Assembly (NCBI RefSeq): GCF_000803065.1
Contig: NZ_JSXI01000026.1
Location: 62,001 to 126,000 of the forward strand
Direction: 5' to 3'
Length of the DNA stretch: 64,000 nucleotides
Source: Sphingomonas sp. ERG5
GTDB taxonomy: Bacteria; Pseudomonadota; Alphaproteobacteria; Sphingomonadales; Sphingomonadaceae
The notes below the pieces were generated by a model. It was not told the DNA's origin. It worked only from the letters and a program-made list of their open reading frames with translations, and made no database searches. Shown in pieces: positions 16,667 through 25,154 of the stretch (positions are counted from its first letter, which is position 1; each line of letters starts with the position of its first letter). The position numbers and the translations under genes are program-made.

Positions 16667-16941
16667 TCGTCGGCGCCGAGCAATGTCGAGGGCGCGAGCG
16701 CGGATGGCGGGCCGAAGGGTGAGATCGACGCGGCCCTGGCGGGGCTCGCGGGATAGGCCGAGCCAACGATCCCCAGCACGAGCGCCATCACAGCGGCCAC
16801 GCCAAAGGCGGTACCGTTGAGGCGCGTCGCGGCACTGGCGCGCGCGCCCAGCGCGTCCATCACCGCCGTGTCGATCGTTTCCAGGCCCGGATGCACCGGA
16901 CTTTCCCGAAGGCGCGCCAGCATGGCGTCAATATCGGTCAT
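16663..16941 (-). CDS. Small membrane anti-sigma factor, CnrY-like
   Basis: This 92-residue protein has a cytoplasmic N-terminal helix region (about 1-42), one membrane helix (about 44-62) and a short Pro/Ser-rich periplasmic tail. Size, topology and first position before the sensor and sigma genes fit the CnrY role of sequestering the sigma factor. Sequence similarity alone is weak, so the call relies on gene order. Confidence 0.65.
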   Translation of the reverse strand: MTDIDAMLARLRESPVHPGLETIDTAVMDALGARASAATRLNGTAFGVAAVMALVLGIVGSAYPASPARAASISPFGPPSALAPSTLLGADE

Positions 16942-17072
16942 GCATCATACTCCCATGCTCAGTTTCTTATACGCGTCGTTCCCGACCAGCCCTCACACTC
17001 TTGCACGAAAAAGCCGAGGGATGCCCGTCGCCCTTGCGTATTGGAGACTATCGCCCCCTGACGGAGATACCC
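16942..17072. promoter_or_regulatory. Divergent control region of the copper cluster
   Basis: This 131-bp gap separates the regulatory trio from copC. On the minus strand it contains GTATAAGAAAC at 16972-16982; a near-identical GTATAAGCAAC lies before copA at 15610-15620. These may be parts of promoters read by the ECF sigma, but the copA copy is only 4 bp from its ATG, which argues for caution. Confidence 0.35.
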
Positions 17073-17459
17073 ATGAATTTCGTACGCCCGCTGGTCGCCT
17101 CATTCATCCTGGCTGGACTGGCCATCGCGGCCCCCGCCGTCGCGCACCCCAAGCTCCTCTCCTCGCAACCGGTGGCGAACGCATCGGTCGCCAAGCCGAG
17201 CAAGATCACATTGGTGTTCAGTGAGACGCTCGTCGCACAAATGTCGGGCATGACCGTGGTCATGACCGGCATGCCGGGCATGGCCAATCACGCGCCGATG
17301 AAGATGAGCGGCTTCAAGACCTCCGTCGCCAAGGATGGCAAGACACTGGTCGCGGCCTTTGCCCGGCCGCTCCCGGCTGGCACCTATCAAATCCAGTGGC
17401 ATGTCGTATCGACCGATACCCACCGGGTCGACGGCAGCGTCGCGTTCACGGTAAAATAA
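17073..17459 (+). CDS. copC: Copper-binding periplasmic protein CopC
   Basis: This is a 128-residue protein. A signal peptide (about 1-24) ends at AVAH, which would leave His as the first mature residue and Cu(II) ligand. A Met-rich stretch (MSGMTVVMTGMPGM, about 58-71) provides Cu(I) ligands. The start at 17073 follows the ribosome site ACGGAGA. It is 4 bp upstream of copD, and the pair is divergent from the regulatory trio. CopC hands copper to CopD for entry or trafficking. Confidence 0.93.
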   Translation: MNFVRPLVASFILAGLAIAAPAVAHPKLLSSQPVANASVAKPSKITLVFSETLVAQMSGMTVVMTGMPGMANHAPMKMSGFKTSVAKDGKTLVAAFARPLPAGTYQIQWHVVSTDTHRVDGSVAFTVK

Positions 17460-17463
17460 CCGC

Positions 17464-18399
17464 ATGGACGACTGGCCGATCATCGCCGTCCGGTTCGGGC
17501 TGTTTGCCGATCTCGGGCTGCTGGCGGGCATTCCGCTGTTCGGCCTCCTGTCATTCAGAGGCGCGGATCGGGACGGGCCCGGCCTGATCCCGATTCGCGC
17601 ACTGACCTCGGCACTCGCGATCCTCGGCATTATCCTTTCCGCGTTCGGCTTCGTGCTTCAGGCCGCGGCAATGGCGGGTACGCCCGTCGGCGAACTCGAT
17701 GCGGCGCTGTTCCGCATGCTCCTGTCGGAAACGGCGATGGGCTGGGCGCTGATCGCCAGGCTGGCGGCGCTCCTCGCAATCCTGGGATGTGGGCTGGCCG
17801 TGAAGCGGCGATCGGCCTCAACGCTCGCTCCCGTCTCGCTGCTGGGCGCCGTCGCGGTCGCTACCCTCGCCTGGTCGGGTCATGGTGTCTCGACCGAAGG
17901 CATTGCCGGATGGCTTCATCTCGGCGCCGACATCCTGCACATGCTCGCCGCAAGTGCGTGGCTCGGTGCGCTTTTCGTCCTGCTATGGTTGGTGATGCGC
18001 AGCCGGACCGGCACGGACGTTGCACGCATCCGGCTCGCCCATCACGCGCTACGCGGCTTTTCGATCATCGGCACGATCATCGTCGCGACGATCGTCGCCA
18101 CCGGCCTGGTCAACGGGCTGTTCCTGGTCGGCCTGGACCGCATCCCGACGCTGACGACGACACTCTACGGGCAATTGCTGATCGCAAAGCTGGCGCTGTT
18201 CGGCAGCATGCTCGGCCTTGCCGCGCTCAACCGCTATCGCCTGACCCCCAATCTCGACGCTGCGCTCGAAACGGACGCGCCGCAACAGGCCCTCGCCTTG
18301 CTGCGCTACAGCCTCGCCGCCGAAACCAGCCTGGCGCTTTTGATCCTCGCGCTGATCGCCTGGCTGGGCACGCTCGCACCGACCATTTCGGGGAGCTGA
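17464..18399 (+). CDS. copD: Copper resistance membrane protein CopD
   Basis: This 311-residue protein has about eight membrane helices. The CopD domain (about 180-305) contains the expected HALRGFS and AKLALFGSMLGLAALNRYRLTP features. It moves copper across the inner membrane together with CopC, which is directly upstream. Length is typical. Confidence 0.92.
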   Translation: MDDWPIIAVRFGLFADLGLLAGIPLFGLLSFRGADRDGPGLIPIRALTSALAILGIILSAFGFVLQAAAMAGTPVGELDAALFRMLLSETAMGWALIARLAALLAILGCGLAVKRRSASTLAPVSLLGAVAVATLAWSGHGVSTEGIAGWLHLGADILHMLAASAWLGALFVLLWLVMRSRTGTDVARIRLAHHALRGFSIIGTIIVATIVATGLVNGLFLVGLDRIPTLTTTLYGQLLIAKLALFGSMLGLAALNRYRLTPNLDAALETDAPQQALALLRYSLAAETSLALLILALIAWLGTLAPTISGS

Positions 18400-18644
18400 C
18401 GGCGGCCACGGCGACTCCGTGCCTCAGACACGGAACGGTGTGCGCCGCAGCGGTGCCGAGGATATCTCGATACAATGATCGTCGCCGTCTTCAAAGAAGG
18501 CCTGCGCACCGATTGCCGCGTTGTGTCCCGTAATTTCGGCACCATAACTCCCCGTAATTCCAGCCAGCGAAAAGCGCTTCCCGAATCCGATCCCGGCCTC
18601 CAAGGGCGTGCGGGCGCTAGTTTTTGCGCGAGCTGGAGCGACCG

Positions 18645-19628
18645 ATGAAGACCATAACCCTCATGGCCCTGCTGTTGGCTGCCGGGACGACGACCGTCAT
18701 GGCGCCGTACCCGACTCTGGCGCAGCAGGCGACGACGGCAGCACCGACGCCGCCCGATGCGGCCGACGATATCGTGGTCACGGCGCGGCGCTCGGGTGCG
18801 CCGATGTGGACGATCGGGACGACCGCGGGGGTCGTCATCCTGGTCGGCGAGATCGCGGAAGTTCCCAAGGCGACACCGTGGCAACCGGAGCGGTTGGAGG
18901 GAGCGACCGAACGCGCGCAGCGCATCATCCTCGGCACCAAGGCGAAAATATCGCCCGGCGACATCTTCCGGCTCATCTTCAAGGGCGGCAAGCTCACCAA
19001 GCTGCCCAAGGGGCGCGTCGCGGCGGACTATCTGAACCCGCAGCAACTGCAGCGGCTGCAAGCGCTCGAACGCCGCTTCGATCAGGATTATACGCGGCAG
19101 AATTTCCTGATGGCGGCATTCGACCTGCTGTCGAAGCGACTCGCATTCAATCGCGATACGACTGACGACGCCTCCGACATCGTCCGCAAGGCCGCCCGTC
19201 ACGCGAAGATTCCCACCCAGCCGGTCGGCGAAGTGCGCGGTGAGGATATGCTCGACAATCTCTTCGGGGCTGCGGCCGAGACGCATATCCCGTGCCTTGA
19301 GGCAGCGATGACCGCGACGGAGGTCGGCCCCGACGTCGTGACCGAGCGCGGTCGGGCCTGGACCAGGCTGGACGTACCGGCGGTGATGGCCAATCCGCTC
19401 GAGGAGGCGCTGGGGCGCTGCTGGCCCTGGACCAATGACGGCTTTGGCTCCACCCTGCGCCAGCAATGGGTCGACGCCATCCGCGACGCCACAGCGAAAC
19501 CCGGCGCCACGCTCGCGGTCGTGCCGCTCAGGGTGCTTGCCGAGCGGGACGGGGTGCTGGACCAGCTCGAAAAACGGGGCCTCGATATCAGCGGGCCGGT
19601 GTGGCGGGACGATTCAACCGCCAAATGA
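18645..19628 (+). CDS. TraB/GumN-family exported protein
   Basis: This 327-residue protein has a signal peptide (about 1-27), an Ala/Pro/Thr-rich linker and a GumN/TraB-type domain with the usual split: an N-terminal segment after PMWTIG, and a C-terminal segment where GATLAVVPLRVLAERDGVLDQLEKRGL stands for the normal hydrophobic-turn motif. The start at 18645 is chosen because AGCTGGAGCGA provides a ribosome site. The canonical GxxH of TraB is not evident in the first segment (IGTTAG), so catalytic activity is doubtful. The function of this family is poorly known. Confidence 0.75.
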   Translation: MKTITLMALLLAAGTTTVMAPYPTLAQQATTAAPTPPDAADDIVVTARRSGAPMWTIGTTAGVVILVGEIAEVPKATPWQPERLEGATERAQRIILGTKAKISPGDIFRLIFKGGKLTKLPKGRVAADYLNPQQLQRLQALERRFDQDYTRQNFLMAAFDLLSKRLAFNRDTTDDASDIVRKAARHAKIPTQPVGEVRGEDMLDNLFGAAAETHIPCLEAAMTATEVGPDVVTERGRAWTRLDVPAVMANPLEEALGRCWPWTNDGFGSTLRQQWVDAIRDATAKPGATLAVVPLRVLAERDGVLDQLEKRGLDISGPVWRDDSTAK

Positions 19629-19770
19629 AGCCCAAGCAATATCAATTGCTATGAAGGGAATGGTGGAGCCGTGGTCTGTACGTCTGATGTCCCAGAGGAA
19701 GCCAGAACGTCTCTAAGGCTTTGATTTTCATACGAATCGATGCACCGAGCGTTTCTGGCAGCCTCTTAAA

Positions 19771-19801
19771 GTCCCACAACTTCCGAACCGGAATGTGGGA
19801 C
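19771..19801. repeat. 31-bp near-perfect palindrome before the integrase gene
   Basis: Outer arms GTCCCACA (19771-19778) and TGTGGGAC (19794-19801) enclose inner arms TTCCG and CGGAA. It ends 26 bp before the integrase start. It could be an operator, an integrase or excisionase site, or part of the attachment site. Confidence 0.6.
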
Positions 19802-19827
19802 CGAATGAGGGACGAAAGAAGCGCTCC

Positions 19828-20976
19828 ATGACCGGACTCACAGCTCTGCGTGTAAAGAATGCAAAGCCCGGCCGCCACGCCGACGGGCAAGGACTCTATC
19901 TGTTGGTACGCGAAACTGGTTCGCGATCTTGGGTACTCCGGACGCAAATGGGCGGCAAGCGCCAGGACCTTGGACTAGGGTCGGCAGCGAGACTGTCATT
20001 GGCACAAGCCCGAACCAAGGCTTCCGAGTTACGGGCCAGGATCAAGAGCGGCGAGAATGTAAGGGCGGACGAGCCCGCTCCCCAGCCCTCCGTGCCCACG
20101 TTCTCCGATGCGGCTCGCGCCTGCCACGAAGCGATGAAGAGTGGTTGGGCGAACAAGCGCCATCGCGATTCGTGGCTGGCCTCGCTTGAGAATCACATTT
20201 TTCCGGCGATTGGCGCCAAGGCAGTCGATCAGGTGACGAGCGTCATGGTTCGTGATGCGCTCGTGCCGATCTGGCTCTCGATCCCCGAGACGGCTCGCAG
20301 AATTCTGCAGCGCATAGGAACGGTGCTCGACTATGCGCATATCGAGGGATGGTGCCACCATGAGGCGGCGCTGAGATCCGTAACCAAGGGCCTTCCGCGA
20401 CAACCTACAGAAGAAGGGCATTTTGTCGCCATGCCGTATGTCGACGTGCCGGTGCTCGTTATGCGGTTGACCGACCTTCCGGAAACCGCTGGCCGCGACG
20501 CGCTTCTGTTCACCCTCCTCAATGCCGTCCGCTCGGGAGAGACCCGCCTCGCCTCATGGCCAGAGTTCGATCTCAAGTCGGGCGTGTGGACGATTCCGGC
20601 AGTGCGTATGAAGATGAAGAAGGAACATGTCGTCCCCCTCTCTCCAGCGGCCGTGGCAATCCTGGAACGACGGCGGCGACTTCGGTCTGACGAGGAGGGG
20701 CTGGTGTTCTCGACGGACGGAAACAGGCCGCTAAGCGACATGACCATGACGAAGGTTTTACGTGACCTTGGCCATGAGAAGGTGACCGTTCACGGGTTCC
20801 GGAGCAGCTTCACCGATTGGGCGGCCGAGAAAACAAGGACCCCCAAGGAGGTCGTCGACAAAGCGCTGGCCCACAAGCTGGTTGACCGTGTCGAGGCGGC
20901 ATATCGACGCACGGATTTCTTCGAACGGCGGCGGCGGCTCATGAAGGCCTGGGCCGACTATATCTCCGAGAAATAA
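19828..20976 (+). CDS. Tyrosine-type site-specific integrase (P4 family)
   Basis: This 382-residue recombinase has an N-terminal DUF4102 arm-binding domain (LTALRVKNAKPGRHADGQGLY, about 3-75), a core-binding domain (about 95-180) and a catalytic domain with Arg in NAVRSGE, His-x-x-Arg in HGFRSSF, and the nucleophile Tyr near AAYRR (about 362). It appears full length. Such enzymes insert genomic islands, usually at tRNA genes, but no tRNA is visible nearby. The ATG at 19828 gives the family N-terminus. It marks the left edge of the accessory DNA that follows. Confidence 0.93.
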   Translation: MTGLTALRVKNAKPGRHADGQGLYLLVRETGSRSWVLRTQMGGKRQDLGLGSAARLSLAQARTKASELRARIKSGENVRADEPAPQPSVPTFSDAARACHEAMKSGWANKRHRDSWLASLENHIFPAIGAKAVDQVTSVMVRDALVPIWLSIPETARRILQRIGTVLDYAHIEGWCHHEAALRSVTKGLPRQPTEEGHFVAMPYVDVPVLVMRLTDLPETAGRDALLFTLLNAVRSGETRLASWPEFDLKSGVWTIPAVRMKMKKEHVVPLSPAAVAILERRRRLRSDEEGLVFSTDGNRPLSDMTMTKVLRDLGHEKVTVHGFRSSFTDWAAEKTRTPKEVVDKALAHKLVDRVEAAYRRTDFFERRRRLMKAWADYISEK

Positions 20977-21091
20977 AAGCGAGAAAGTTAGGCAAACGTA
21001 GGGAATTGCGCGTTTTCTGCGAATTACGGCAGATTGACGAATTTCGCTCCCACATCCTCGTCGGGTCGATTTGGCCGACGGCTCGATCGAT

Positions 21092-22597
21092 TCACTCGCC
21101 GCCGCGAAGCCGGAACCGGTCCGGGTCCTGCGGAACGGTCGCGCTACCGCCAGCGAGCACCGACCGGTAGTTCGCGAGTTGGGGATCCTTGGTGCGTTGC
21201 ATCTCCTGGAACAGAATATCCTTCATGCGCGCGGCCCGGCGTTTCTGCGCGGGGTCGTCGATCAGGTTCCGGCGCTGTCCCGGGTCGGACTTCAGGTCAT
21301 AGAGCGCGAGGCGCACACCGTAGACATACTGTTTCACGCGGGCTGCCATATTAGCGTCTGTCCGTGCCGCTTCGATCATCGCCGGATATGTGAGTCCGAG
21401 CATGCTCTCTAGCCGCAGGGTGAGTTTGCCGTCTGCCCAAGCGGAGAAAATCAGCGAGTATCGATCGTCCTGGACCGCGCGCGTCGGATAGGAGAGCCCG
21501 CTGGACACCTCGTTGACGTAGGTGAACACGAACTCCTGGGTTCCGCCGCTTTCCCCCTTGATGATCGGCATCCAGGAGCGTCCGTCCAGTGCGGGCGGTG
21601 GCGGAGCGCCGAGCAGCTCCAGGACCGTGGGCAGGATGTCCAGATTGGTAGTGAGGTTGCGAAACTCTCTCGCCGGCCCCATTCCGGGCCATGAGATGAG
21701 GACGGGCACCCGCGTTCCGTGATCGTAGCATGTCGCTTTGGAAAACGGGAACGGCATACCGTGGTCGGCACAGAACACGATGGCCGTGTCCTCCTGATGC
21801 CCGCTTGCACGGAGCGCGCCGAGGATGTGGCCGACCGCAGCGTCGAGGCGCTGCACGCTGTTCCAGTATTGAGCGATCTCAGCCCGAATGGGAGGGAGAT
21901 CATCGAGCATCGGCGGCACGACGACGTCACCGGGTCCGACCTCGCGGGCGATCTTGTAGGGACCGGCATCGCCATGGTCGACCTCGGCCGCGGCCGGGCT
22001 TCCATAGAATGGGCGGTGCGGATCGTTGATGTTGCATTGCACAAAGAAGGGCTTCGATTGCGCCTCCGCCTCGGCGATCGCGACCTCTGCGCCCTGCGCT
22101 TGGAGCAGCGTGTGACGGCCCTTGCCCTGCTGGACGAAGTCCCAGGGGAAGGACGACTGGGGCATCATGTGGTCGACCTTATGGATGGCGCCCGCGAAGT
22201 AGCCCTGCGCCTTGAGGATGGTCGTCAGGCTGGGCGTGCCATCGGTCATCGGAATGAACCCTGTTCCTCCATTGTGGTGCGGCAGCAGGCCGCTCATGAA
22301 CGCCTGGCGCGACGGCATGCAGATCGGCGCGACCGTGCGATTGTTCACGAACCGATGCGATCGCGCCGCGAGCGCATCGAGGTTCGGCGTCAGGTTCATG
22401 CGCCCTCCCATGAAGCCGAGCACGGACCAGTCCAAGTCGTCTGCAGTTATAAAGAGCAGGTTGAGTCGCTTGCGAAGCACGGGAGCCGCTTGTGCCACCA
22501 ACCGGACTGGCAGGACGCCGGCCAGCGCAAGCGCGGCTGCTCCCCTGAGCAGGTCGCGCTTGTGCAGGTGGAGGGCCAGCTTCTCGTTCGGCATCAT
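21092..22597 (-). CDS. S1-family sulfatase (heparan N-sulfatase-like)
   Basis: This 501-residue exported sulfatase has a Tat-like or Sec signal (KRDLLRGAAALALAGV, about 13-28). The alkaline-phosphatase-fold core begins with LLFITADDLDW (metal Asp pair), and the S1 signature CMPSR follows at about residue 93; this Cys must become formylglycine. The FCADHGMPF segment supplies further metal ligands. It hydrolyses sulfate esters or sulfamides from a glycan in the periplasm; the exact linkage is not deducible. Its start overlaps the stop of the FGE gene by 4 bp, so enzyme and maturase are co-translated. Confidence 0.9.
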   Translation of the reverse strand: MMPNEKLALHLHKRDLLRGAAALALAGVLPVRLVAQAAPVLRKRLNLLFITADDLDWSVLGFMGGRMNLTPNLDALAARSHRFVNNRTVAPICMPSRQAFMSGLLPHHNGGTGFIPMTDGTPSLTTILKAQGYFAGAIHKVDHMMPQSSFPWDFVQQGKGRHTLLQAQGAEVAIAEAEAQSKPFFVQCNINDPHRPFYGSPAAAEVDHGDAGPYKIAREVGPGDVVVPPMLDDLPPIRAEIAQYWNSVQRLDAAVGHILGALRASGHQEDTAIVFCADHGMPFPFSKATCYDHGTRVPVLISWPGMGPAREFRNLTTNLDILPTVLELLGAPPPPALDGRSWMPIIKGESGGTQEFVFTYVNEVSSGLSYPTRAVQDDRYSLIFSAWADGKLTLRLESMLGLTYPAMIEAARTDANMAARVKQYVYGVRLALYDLKSDPGQRRNLIDDPAQKRRAARMKDILFQEMQRTKDPQLANYRSVLAGGSATVPQDPDRFRLRGGE

Positions 22598-23544
22598 TTT
22601 GTACGTTCCTGGTTAAGCCGGATGACGCAGCGGAACCCCATGTGCGAGGTCGACGTATCGATCGGCTGAGGCCACCTAGCGGCCGGTCTGTAGCGTTGGC
22701 AGTAGCTCGGTGTGCAGAGGTGGGATCCTCCCTTCGCGACCTTCCTGACGGTCGCGGACGCCGAGGTCCGGCCCCCGCCACCGCAGCAGGGCGCATCGGC
22801 CGCCTTGCCGTCCCGGTAGTCGTCGGCAGTCCATTCCCAGACGTTGCCGATCATGTCGTAAAGGCCGAACGGATTGGCCGGATACGACTTCACCGGACTC
22901 GTTCGTTCCAGTCCAGCCGGCGCGTCGTTCCGCCATGGGAACGCGCCGCTCCAAGTCTTGGCCATCACGCGGCCGGCAGGGTGGAGCTCGTCGCCCCATG
23001 CATAGGCCCGACCCTCAAGGCCGCCGCGTGCCGCGTATTCCCACTCGGCCTCGGTCGGTAGCTGCTTCCCCGCCCAGGCGGCGTAGGCCAACGCGTCACT
23101 ATACGCGATGTGCACCACGGGATGCCGTCCGAGACCCGACAGGTCGCTGTCCCGACCGAGAGGGTGCCGCCAGTCGGCTCCAGCAAGATAGCTCCACCAG
23201 CTGACCGGACCATCCAACGGAACCGGCTGCACCGGTGGTGTGAAGACGATCGATCCCGCGACGGCGAGCGTCGGATCCATGTCTGGATAGCTAGCCGGAT
23301 CGGGGGGCAGTTCGGCGAACGTCACATGACCGGTCTCTGCGACGAAGCGAGCAAACTGGGCGTTGGTGACCGGCACCTCGTCGATCCAGAAGGCGTCGGC
23401 CTGGGCGCTCCGCATCGGCCGCTCGTCGTCGTAAAAATCGTCCGACCCCATCAGGAAGGTGCCGCCGGTCAGCCGCCTCATGCCCGAGAACCGGCCCGAG
23501 CGAGGGGCAGCCGAGGTTCGCGGTGGTTTGAATCGCGCCGACAT
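22594..23544 (-). CDS. Formylglycine-generating enzyme (SUMF1-type)
   Basis: This 316-residue protein oxidises the sulfatase signature Cys to formylglycine. FGE-sulfatase domain features are present: GGTFLMGSDDFYDDERP near the start, DEVPVTNAQFARFV, LPTEAEWEYAARGG, GNVWEWTADDY, and GGSHLCTPSYCQRYR near the C-terminus. The two cysteines of the last motif, five apart, correspond to the catalytic copper-binding pair of true FGEs. No signal peptide is seen, so it acts in the cytoplasm before Tat export. It sits between two sulfatase genes in one operon. Confidence 0.93.
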   Translation of the reverse strand: MSARFKPPRTSAAPRSGRFSGMRRLTGGTFLMGSDDFYDDERPMRSAQADAFWIDEVPVTNAQFARFVAETGHVTFAELPPDPASYPDMDPTLAVAGSIVFTPPVQPVPLDGPVSWWSYLAGADWRHPLGRDSDLSGLGRHPVVHIAYSDALAYAAWAGKQLPTEAEWEYAARGGLEGRAYAWGDELHPAGRVMAKTWSGAFPWRNDAPAGLERTSPVKSYPANPFGLYDMIGNVWEWTADDYRDGKAADAPCCGGGGRTSASATVRKVAKGGSHLCTPSYCQRYRPAARWPQPIDTSTSHMGFRCVIRLNQERTK

Positions 23545-23550
23545 CCCCGA

Positions 23551-25041
23551 TCAATACACCAGCTCGGTGGACTTGGCGCACATCTTGGCCGCCACTGCGG
23601 CGCGGCGCGGCCACAGCGGCGCGGGTAGCGATGCGCGCCAGTCGTCGATCTTCTTGCCCAGGCGGCGCGCGACTGCCGGATTCCTCTGCGACAGATCCGT
23701 GAGTTCTCCCGGATCCGCCGTAAGGTCGTAGAGGTGCGTTTCTCCCCTGTCGCGGGACTGCCAGAGCTTCCAGGCCCCCCTGCGCGCCGCGAACACCGGA
23801 TCCTGTCCCCAGACCAGCGTTCGGTCGGCCATGCCGCGGTCACCACGCGCCGCAGCGATCAGATCGCGCCCGGCCAGCCCGGCTGGCACGCCGCCGCCGC
23901 TCGCCCCTAGCGCCGTCGGCAGTATATCGAGCGCGCTCACCGGCGTGGCCATCAGTCCCCGCGCCTTCAGCCTCTTGGGCCAGGAGACAATGAACGGCAC
24001 GCGCGTGCCGCCTTCGATATAGGTGAACTTTCCCGCTCCGAAGGGATGAGAGCAGTCGCACGCCCCGAACTGCGCGGGGCAGCCGTTGTCGGACATGAAT
24101 ACGATGAGGGTGTTGTCCCGCTTACCACTTCGGTCCAGCGCGTCGAGCACGCGCCCCACGCCGGCGTCCATCGACGCGATCATGGCGACGTAGGTGCGCC
24201 GGATCGGATCCTTGATCTCCGGGAAGCGGTCATACCACTGCCGGGTGACCTGCAGCGGCCAGTGCGGGGCGTTGTAGGCCAGGTAGAGGAAGTAGGGCTT
24301 ATGCTTGCCCGCAGACTCGCCGATGAAGTCGACGGCATGCTCGGTGAAGTCGTCCGTGAGATAGCGCGAATGGTTGGGCACGATCGTCGCGTCTGGGCCC
24401 GTCACGGTGTTCCAGACCGGCTTGCGCGCCATAGGCTTGTCGCTCTTGGCGGGCGTCGTGACGATCCCCGGCGTGCCAGGATCGGCGTAGAGCGCCTCAC
24501 CCGACAAGAACCCATAGAAATAGTCGAAGCCGCGGCGCATAGGATAGTAGCGCGGACTGGCCCCCTGATGCCATTTGCCTATCGCGCCAGTGCGATAGCC
24601 TCGGGCGTGCAGCCTGTCCGCCATCGTCGTCTGGTCGAGTGGCAGCCCCTGATCCTGCTGACCGCTCTCGTCGATATTGTAGGTGAGACCGTAGCTCTGC
24701 GGCATCTTTCCCGTCAGGATCGCCGCCCGCGAAAGCGAACAGACTGAGGCGGCAGCGTAGCCGTTCGTGAATGCGACGCCGCTTCGCCCCAACCGGTATA
24801 GATTGGGGGTCGGCACGGTCGAGCGCCCGTATACCGACACGTCAGGCCATCCCAGGTCGTCCACCACGATGATGATGATGTTGGGCGCCGCCACGGCCGG
24901 CGGCGCAGTCGCGCCGGGCGCTGAGGACCCAAGCAGGAAAGCGATGGCCGCCAAGGCAGCAGCACGGCCGGCCCATCCCCGTCCGGTCCTGCCCGTGCTT
25001 CGCGATTTGTCGACCGGACCGATCCGACGGAGCCTTGCCAT
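23551..25041 (-). CDS. S1-family arylsulfatase with CSLSR signature
   Basis: This 496-residue exported sulfatase has an Arg-rich N-terminus and hydrophobic export segment (about 27-52), then PNIIIIVVDDLGW with the metal-binding Asp pair. The S1 signature reads C-S-L-S-R where C-x-P-S-R is usual; Leu comes from CTT, one base from CCT (Pro). IGKWHQG and MSDNGCP supply other active-site residues. The ATG at 25041 gives a normal N-terminus; the frame stays open to 25377 through the operator. It heads a sulfatase-FGE-sulfatase operon 54 bp from the LacI-type operator. Confidence 0.9.
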   Translation of the reverse strand: MARLRRIGPVDKSRSTGRTGRGWAGRAAALAAIAFLLGSSAPGATAPPAVAAPNIIIIVVDDLGWPDVSVYGRSTVPTPNLYRLGRSGVAFTNGYAAASVCSLSRAAILTGKMPQSYGLTYNIDESGQQDQGLPLDQTTMADRLHARGYRTGAIGKWHQGASPRYYPMRRGFDYFYGFLSGEALYADPGTPGIVTTPAKSDKPMARKPVWNTVTGPDATIVPNHSRYLTDDFTEHAVDFIGESAGKHKPYFLYLAYNAPHWPLQVTRQWYDRFPEIKDPIRRTYVAMIASMDAGVGRVLDALDRSGKRDNTLIVFMSDNGCPAQFGACDCSHPFGAGKFTYIEGGTRVPFIVSWPKRLKARGLMATPVSALDILPTALGASGGGVPAGLAGRDLIAAARGDRGMADRTLVWGQDPVFAARRGAWKLWQSRDRGETHLYDLTADPGELTDLSQRNPAVARRLGKKIDDWRASLPAPLWPRRAAVAAKMCAKSTELVY

Positions 25042-25094
25042 TTCATCCACTCCATTTCCGCTTGTCGGCGACGGATAGACCGCCGATATGCAAT

Positions 25095-25108
25095 TGACAA
25101 GCTTGTCA
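25095..25108. promoter_or_regulatory. LacI-type operator between sulfatase and carboxylesterase
   Basis: The perfect palindrome TGACAAGCTTGTCA sits in the 113-bp divergent gap, 54 bp from the sulfatase start and 47 bp from the esterase start. The same sequence recurs at 27038, 32662, 38031 and 43202. Confidence 0.85.
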
Positions 25109-25154
25109 TCTAGTATTTGAACGATGGCGTATAGCTTTGTTGGAGAGGTGGACC

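Noticed and set aside
18306-19466. 386-codon minus-strand frame over copD and the GumN-family gene
   Set aside because: It is antisense to two recognisable genes and shows no family features.
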